From contig JAUVRU010000006.1 in assembly GCA_030597485.1 (NCBI GenBank), positions 1-19,782 of the forward strand: a stretch of 19,782 nucleotides of DNA, read 5' to 3'. Source of the DNA: Anaerolineae bacterium. GTDB lineage: Bacteria; Chloroflexota; Anaerolineae; 4572-78; NAK82. A model generated the notes under the pieces. That model worked only from the letters and a program-made list of their open reading frames with translations, ran no database searches and had not been told where the DNA came from. This document shows positions 15,218-19,782 of this stretch, one piece after another. Position numbers and translations under genes: made by a program. The first letter of the stretch is position 1. Each line of letters begins with the position of its first letter.

Positions 15218-18200
15218 ATGGAAAGACACAGGACAGCGTCCAATCGGGGTTACCTGACGTTGCTGATGGTGATGGTCATCTTCCTGGCCGTCACCATCAG
15301 CTATGGTCTGCTGAACCCGTTGGGCGAGGCGCCGGATGAGATTGCCCACATGGACTTGATCCGGTACATCGGCCAGGAAGGCCACCTGCCACGCACATAC
15401 GACGAGCGCTACGCGGCCGGGTACAAGTCGGACTCGCCCATGTTGTATCACGCCCTGATCGGCGCGGCCACGGCGTGGGTGGACTACGACGCCCTTCCCC
15501 GGCTGAAGGTCAACAGCGCCACTCCCCGCCGTTTGCTCATTGAGGACGGCCTGTCACCCTTTGCCGTCATCCATACCGATGACGAGGCATTTCCCTTTCA
15601 AGGTATCGTGCTGGCATGGCACCTGGCGCGCCTGGCCTCCACCTTGTTCAGCGCCGGAACGCTGGTCGTCATCTACCTGATTGTGTTGACCATCCGGCCC
15701 GACGATCGGTGGCTGGCGCTGGGGGTGACGGCCGTGGTGGCAGCCCTCCTCCAATTCCAATTCATCGCCTCGGCCGTCAACGACGACAATCTCTTGGGTC
15801 TGTTGTCTGCGCTTTTCACTTTATGGCTGCTGCGAACCTGGCAGCGACCTGGCAACTGCTGGAACTATGCCTGGCTGGGTCTCTGGATGGGGTTGGCGGT
15901 GACGACCAAATACAGCGTGGTGCTGCTGCCACTGCTGGTCGGTGTGGTGCTGGTCCTGGCCGTCCGCCGCGGGTTGCTCGACTGGCAGGCTGCGGTGGGG
16001 CGGTTCTTCCTCTTTGGGGCAGCCATGGTTGTGAGCGCCGGATGGTGGTTCGTCTACGTTGTATGGCACTTAAACCAGGTGGAGACGCTGGGCCCGGTGG
16101 CCGGGCTGGTCAAGCCCTTCCTGGCCGGCGGTCCAGCCGACGCCAGCATGCGACAGGTGGCAGCACTCGTCACCGGCGGAGCCATCCCGGCCGGGAACAT
16201 CCTCAAGCCGGGCGGCGCCACCTGGTGGGATTGGGGGGTCAGCCTGTTCCAGTCTTTCTGGATGGCCCCCGGCCAGATGGGTCCGGTCGCCAGCAGTGCC
16301 TTTTCCATCGGTTTCCTCATCCTGTCGCTGGTGGCCGCCGGCGGTCTTGTGCGTGCCTGGCAGCGCCGGCCCGATTCCCCCCACCAGACCGGTGTCGGAT
16401 GGGCCCTCATCAGCCTGCTGGCACTTGTGATCCTGTTGCTCCTCCCCTTGCCCATCCTTCGCTTCTACCTCACTGGCAATCCAGCCGAATCGGGGCAGGG
16501 ACGACACATCCTGTTTCCGGCCGCCGCCGCCGTGGGACTGCTGCTGACCGTGGGAGTGTCCTCCTGGTTTGCGCCAGCCCGGCGGCGGTGGGTAGGGCTG
16601 AGCCTGGCGGCGGTGCTGCTGGGGTTCAGCCTCACCAACTTCTTCGGCTTCGTGCTGCCCGCCTTTCCCCAGCGGCTGCCGGTGCGCACCTCGGCCGATG
16701 CCGCCCAGGGCGTGCCCGATCCAGTGTACCTGGCCTTTGGATCCTCAATGGAACTGGTGGGTTTTCAGGTGGGGGAAACAAACCAGCACGGCGTGCTGCC
16801 GGTCACTTTGGTGTGGCGCAGCCTGGAGTACGCCGACCAGGATTATCTGGTTGGCTTGTCAGCGGTGGACGGGGCAGGCAGGGTGCGGGCCCAATGGATC
16901 GGACACCCGGTTGACGGTCGTTATCCCACCCGTGCCTGGGACCCGGGCGACGTGGTCTGGGATACGATCTGGCTGCCGCTGGCAGGCGTTGAACCGGGCG
17001 ACTACGAGTTGCGCCTGCGCCTTAATCCAGCCCCCGCACCGGAGGGCACGTTCTCCGATGCGGAAGATGCGGTGTTACTGACCCAGGTCACCCTTCCCTC
17101 TCACACCGCCCGTTCTCCGGCATACATCCTGAATCTGCCCGACGGCTCATCTGCCGGTTTCGACGTGTGGCAGGGCGGTGAACCGATGACCGGGATGCCC
17201 AGCTACCGCTACCGGGCCACCATCCCGGTGACGCTGGCCGAAACCGGCGGCGACCAGACCGCCGAGACGGAGGTGTCGCTGGTTGGTCCCGACGGCGCAG
17301 AGCAGTTGCCCACGACCCGGGCTGGCACGATATCCATCTTCCTGGTGGGCGCTCGCTGGCCGGGCGGGGAATACCGGCTGCGCCTGCGCAGGGGGGACAC
17401 GGTGGTGGACAGCCAGCCTGTGCTCCGGGCTGCAGTGCGCCAGCGCGACTTCGCCGTGCCGCCGATGGCGACCGAGGTGAGGGCCAGCTTTGGCGACGAG
17501 GTGATGCTGCTGGGGTTTGACTTTCCCCAGCGAAAGACACAGCCAGGCAGCACCCTGCCCATTACCCTGTACTGGCAGGCGCAGGGGGCCGGGCAGCGGC
17601 ACTACGTTGTCTTCAACCATCTGCTGGACAGCGACCTGCGCCAGTGGGGCGGGCGCGACCGGGTGCCCAGGGACTATTACAGCACCGCGCTGTGGGCACC
17701 GGGAGAGGTGGTACGTGATGCGTATCCGGTGCCGGTGGATTCGGGTGCGCCCCCAGGCATCTACCGCCTGGACGTGGGTCTCTACACGGAGGTGGCCGGC
17801 CAGGCCCATCCCGTGCCCCTGGTAGCAGACGGAGTGGTGCTGGATGCCAACAGCGTCACCATCGCCTCCATCAAGGTGGGCGGGCCGCCAGCCGGCGTGA
17901 CGGTAACGAACCCGGCGCCGGGGTATCCTCGGGACGACAATCTGGGCGGCTTGATCACGCTGCTGGGCTATGACCTGGACCTGGGACCGGAAGCGCTGAA
18001 CCTGACCCTGTACTGGCGCTGCGACGCGCCCCCCCCGACCGATTACACCACCTTCGTGCACGTGCGCGCCGCCGAACCGGCGGCCATCGTGGCCCAGAGG
18101 GACCGGCCGCCGGCCGGTGGTGCCTACCCCAGCTCACTGTGGGACGTGGGCGAGGTCATTCGCGATCCTATCCGGGTGCCCATCCCCCAGCCGGTGCCAG

Positions 18201-18331
18201 CGGGCGAGTACCAGGTGGTCGTGGGGCTGTACGACCTTGCCAGCGGCATGAGGTTGCCGGTAGCGGATCCGGCAAACGGAAGTCGGTTTCCAGACGACGC
18301 TATCCCCCTGACGACCATCGCCTTGGAATGA
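15218..18331 (+). CDS. DUF2142-like membrane glycosyltransferase with four outer module positions, paralogue of gene 6
   Basis: Predicted protein of 1037 residues with the same plan as its upstream neighbour. Membrane half: first helix about 12-31, LGEAPDEIAHMDLIRYIGQEG (D40-E41), VIHTDDEAFPFQGIVLAWHLARLAS (117-141), ASAVNDDNL (184-192) and GQGRHILFP (426-434). Long blocks such as DEAFPF-GIVLAWHLARLAS are nearly identical to gene 6, so the two arose by duplication. Outer modules lie at about 505-627, 633-745 (divergent, as in gene 6), 755-887 and 905-1037; the last ends in RFPDDAIPLTTIALE, an ending shared only with gene 6. The ATG at 15218 is the first plausible start after the heptamer array. 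I see no clear Shine-Dalgarno sequence at normal spacing; the repeat's GGGAG is 20 or more bases away. The function is inferred as lipid-linked sugar transfer onto a surface glycan. Confidence 0.86.
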   Translation: MERHRTASNRGYLTLLMVMVIFLAVTISYGLLNPLGEAPDEIAHMDLIRYIGQEGHLPRTYDERYAAGYKSDSPMLYHALIGAATAWVDYDALPRLKVNSATPRRLLIEDGLSPFAVIHTDDEAFPFQGIVLAWHLARLASTLFSAGTLVVIYLIVLTIRPDDRWLALGVTAVVAALLQFQFIASAVNDDNLLGLLSALFTLWLLRTWQRPGNCWNYAWLGLWMGLAVTTKYSVVLLPLLVGVVLVLAVRRGLLDWQAAVGRFFLFGAAMVVSAGWWFVYVVWHLNQVETLGPVAGLVKPFLAGGPADASMRQVAALVTGGAIPAGNILKPGGATWWDWGVSLFQSFWMAPGQMGPVASSAFSIGFLILSLVAAGGLVRAWQRRPDSPHQTGVGWALISLLALVILLLLPLPILRFYLTGNPAESGQGRHILFPAAAAVGLLLTVGVSSWFAPARRRWVGLSLAAVLLGFSLTNFFGFVLPAFPQRLPVRTSADAAQGVPDPVYLAFGSSMELVGFQVGETNQHGVLPVTLVWRSLEYADQDYLVGLSAVDGAGRVRAQWIGHPVDGRYPTRAWDPGDVVWDTIWLPLAGVEPGDYELRLRLNPAPAPEGTFSDAEDAVLLTQVTLPSHTARSPAYILNLPDGSSAGFDVWQGGEPMTGMPSYRYRATIPVTLAETGGDQTAETEVSLVGPDGAEQLPTTRAGTISIFLVGARWPGGEYRLRLRRGDTVVDSQPVLRAAVRQRDFAVPPMATEVRASFGDEVMLLGFDFPQRKTQPGSTLPITLYWQAQGAGQRHYVVFNHLLDSDLRQWGGRDRVPRDYYSTALWAPGEVVRDAYPVPVDSGAPPGIYRLDVGLYTEVAGQAHPVPLVADGVVLDANSVTIASIKVGGPPAGVTVTNPAPGYPRDDNLGGLITLLGYDLDLGPEALNLTLYWRCDAPPPTDYTTFVHVRAAEPAAIVAQRDRPPAGGAYPSSLWDVGEVIRDPIRVPIPQPVPAGEYQVVVGLYDLASGMRLPVADPANGSRFPDDAIPLTTIALE

Positions 18332-18360
18332 CCGTGGCATTGCTGCGGCCACCGATCACT

Positions 18361-18364
18361 GAGG
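18361..18364 (+). promoter_or_regulatory. Ribosome-binding site of gene 8
   Basis: GAGG seven bases before the ATG at 18372, within the 40-base spacer after gene 7. It fixes the start of the last gene and suggests independent initiation rather than stop-start coupling. Confidence 0.5.
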
Positions 18365-18371
18365 ATGAAGA

Positions 18372-19782
18372 ATGATGCCAGGCAAGGAGACCGAGGCACC
18401 ACGGCATAGGTCAGGTGGCAGAACCAGCGGCTGGCCTGCGCTGATCACCCTGTGCCTGGTGATAACAATCGCCTTTGGGCTGCGCCTCATTGAATTGGAC
18501 AGATTGCCCCTCTCCCTGAGCCTGGACGAGAGCGTCAACGGCCTGGACGCCCTGCAGCTGTGGCGCACCCGCTGGCTGACGCCCTTTTTGCAGAACAACT
18601 TCGGCCGGGAGACACTCTTCTTCTACGTCCAGGGCGTCGTTCTGTGGCTTTCCGGCATATCTATCTTCTCCCTGAGATGGGCATCAGCTGTGATTGGCGT
18701 CCTGACCATACCGCTGCTGTACCGGGTGGGTCAGCGGATGGGGCTGGGCAGGCTGGTTTCCTCGACACCGCTCGGGCCGGGGATGGTGGGCTTGTTGGCC
18801 GCCACCGGCCTGGCAGTGTCATACTGGCATCTGTATTTCAGCCGGGTTGCCCTGCGCGCCATCCTGCTGCTGCCACTCTTGCTGGCCCAGGTGTGGTGTT
18901 TCTGGAATGGCTGGTATCCCCGGCAGACGGGGCCGACGGTTGGCAGGTGGCAGCGCTGGCGCTGGCTGGCGGCCGCCGGACTGCTTCTGGGGATCAGCTT
19001 CTACACCTATCTGGCAGCCCGGCTGCTGCCGGTTGTGTTTGCCGTCTTCGTCATCGTGGAGTTGATACGGAACAGGTCGAACCGCAAGGTGCGATTGGGT
19101 GGCCTCTTGGTATTCGGGACTGTCGCCGGAACCGTGAGCATTCCTCTGATCCTGTATTTCATTCGGAATCCCCAGGCCATGGCCAGCCGTGCCCAGGCCA
19201 TTTCCATCCTCAACGGTGGCGCCTTTCTGCCAGCGCTGGCCGGCAATGCCCGGCAGGTGCTGTTCCTTCACTTCGGAGGCGGCTGGTGGTTGGGTCACTG
19301 GCCGACGCTGAATGTCCTGTCGGGGGTCGGCTTCCTGGTCGGTCTGCTGGTCTGTCTGTCCCGCATCAGGCGGCCAGCGTCGCTCTTCCTACTCTTGTGG
19401 TGGGGGGTGGGTTGGGCACCGACCTTGCTCTCGCAGCAGCACTGGGATCGGGTGACCACCATCTTGCGGGGTGTGGTGGCCTGGCCGGCCACCTTTCTGC
19501 TCTCGGCCGTTGGCCTGACGACGCTGGTCTGGCTGGCGTTCACGTGGTTGCGGCGACTGATGGGCTATCCGCCGCCCCCCGCCGGCCTGGCCAATAGCCG
19601 TAAGTGGTTGGCCGTACCGGTCGGATTCCTCCTGTTTGCCGGCCTGGCCACTGTTCACAACTATTCCCTCGCGTTTCCCAGCACGCAGGACCAATCGAGC
19701 GGCCAATCGTCGTCCAGTGCCGGCTACCTCAAGGGCCAGGGATATCAGCTGACACTGACACCAAACAGATTCTATGCCAACC
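18372..19782 (+). CDS. GT39-like membrane glycosyltransferase, 3' end outside the window
   Basis: The frame is open from the ATG at 18372 to the last base, giving 470 codons of an incomplete protein. GAGG lies seven bases upstream of the ATG, the best ribosome-binding site in the window; a second ATG follows immediately. Residues 21-40 form the first helix. The acidic pair is D52-E53 in LSLDESVNGLDALQLW, then RETLFFYVQGVVLWLSGISIFSLRW, YFSRVALRAILLLPLL (155-170) and GISFYTYLAARLLP (207-220). These line up closely with gene 4 (NGLDAL, LRTALLPL, YTYTAARFLP), so the two are paralogues. Helices run to about residue 436, and a Ser/Gln-rich stretch (STQDQSSGQSSSSAGYLKG) begins the outer part. Beta modules would be expected beyond the window edge but are not seen. 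A longer open stretch in another frame over 18560-19597 is a shadow of this gene. Confidence 0.85.
   Translation, partial: MMPGKETEAPRHRSGGRTSGWPALITLCLVITIAFGLRLIELDRLPLSLSLDESVNGLDALQLWRTRWLTPFLQNNFGRETLFFYVQGVVLWLSGISIFSLRWASAVIGVLTIPLLYRVGQRMGLGRLVSSTPLGPGMVGLLAATGLAVSYWHLYFSRVALRAILLLPLLLAQVWCFWNGWYPRQTGPTVGRWQRWRWLAAAGLLLGISFYTYLAARLLPVVFAVFVIVELIRNRSNRKVRLGGLLVFGTVAGTVSIPLILYFIRNPQAMASRAQAISILNGGAFLPALAGNARQVLFLHFGGGWWLGHWPTLNVLSGVGFLVGLLVCLSRIRRPASLFLLLWWGVGWAPTLLSQQHWDRVTTILRGVVAWPATFLLSAVGLTTLVWLAFTWLRRLMGYPPPPAGLANSRKWLAVPVGFLLFAGLATVHNYSLAFPSTQDQSSGQSSSSAGYLKGQGYQLTLTPNRFYAN

Noticed and set aside
18560..19597. Open frame of 345 codons on the + strand over gene 8
   Set aside because: It lies in another frame from the 470-codon frame that carries the acidic pair, helices and gene 4 similarity; its product is Gly/Ala/Arg-rich without helices.

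Overview
The window is a high-GC bacterial segment read entirely from the + strand. It holds eight consecutive genes for large polytopic membrane proteins, all of the GT-C (lipid-linked-sugar glycosyltransferase-like) type, and nothing else that I can support as a gene. The gene style suggests a Chloroflexota (Anaerolineae-like) genome: a GT39/PMT_2-like, DUF2142-like or YfhO-like membrane half, followed by copies of an outside-facing beta-sandwich module, with short-period tandem repeats scattered among the genes. That taxonomic placement is inference; there is no rRNA or marker gene here.

Layout: (1) 1-1599, 3' part of a GT-C protein with one C-terminal module. (2) 1596-4382, GT39-like protein with three modules, joined to gene 1 by an ATGA overlap. 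(3) 4381-4499, a 17-unit heptamer array, then a YfhO-like protein (4470-6980) whose coding sequence contains two more short-repeat blocks. (4) 6986-7093, an apparent remnant of a module C-terminus, then a GT39-like protein with two modules (7095-9548). (5) a 157-bp spacer with a degenerate dispersed repeat, then a GT39-like protein with one module (9706-11694). (6, 7) two tandem paralogues with DUF2142-like membrane halves and four module positions each (11691-15122 and 15218-18331), separated by a 13-unit heptamer array. (8) 18372 to the window end, the 5' part of another GT39-like protein, related to gene 4.

Together the genes look like a co-oriented cell-surface glycan or glycoprotein assembly block. 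Each enzyme would take sugar from a polyprenyl-phosphate donor at the outer face of the membrane, and the C-terminal modules would sit outside, perhaps holding the acceptor glycan. No donor synthase, flippase, polymerase or regulator is visible, so the product and the donor sugar cannot be named.

The two most notable signals are a recurring module of about 120-150 residues, present in one to four copies in six of the eight proteins (plus one remnant), and perfectly phased 7-bp and 8-bp tandem repeats that supply gene boundaries and in two places are translated in frame inside a membrane enzyme.
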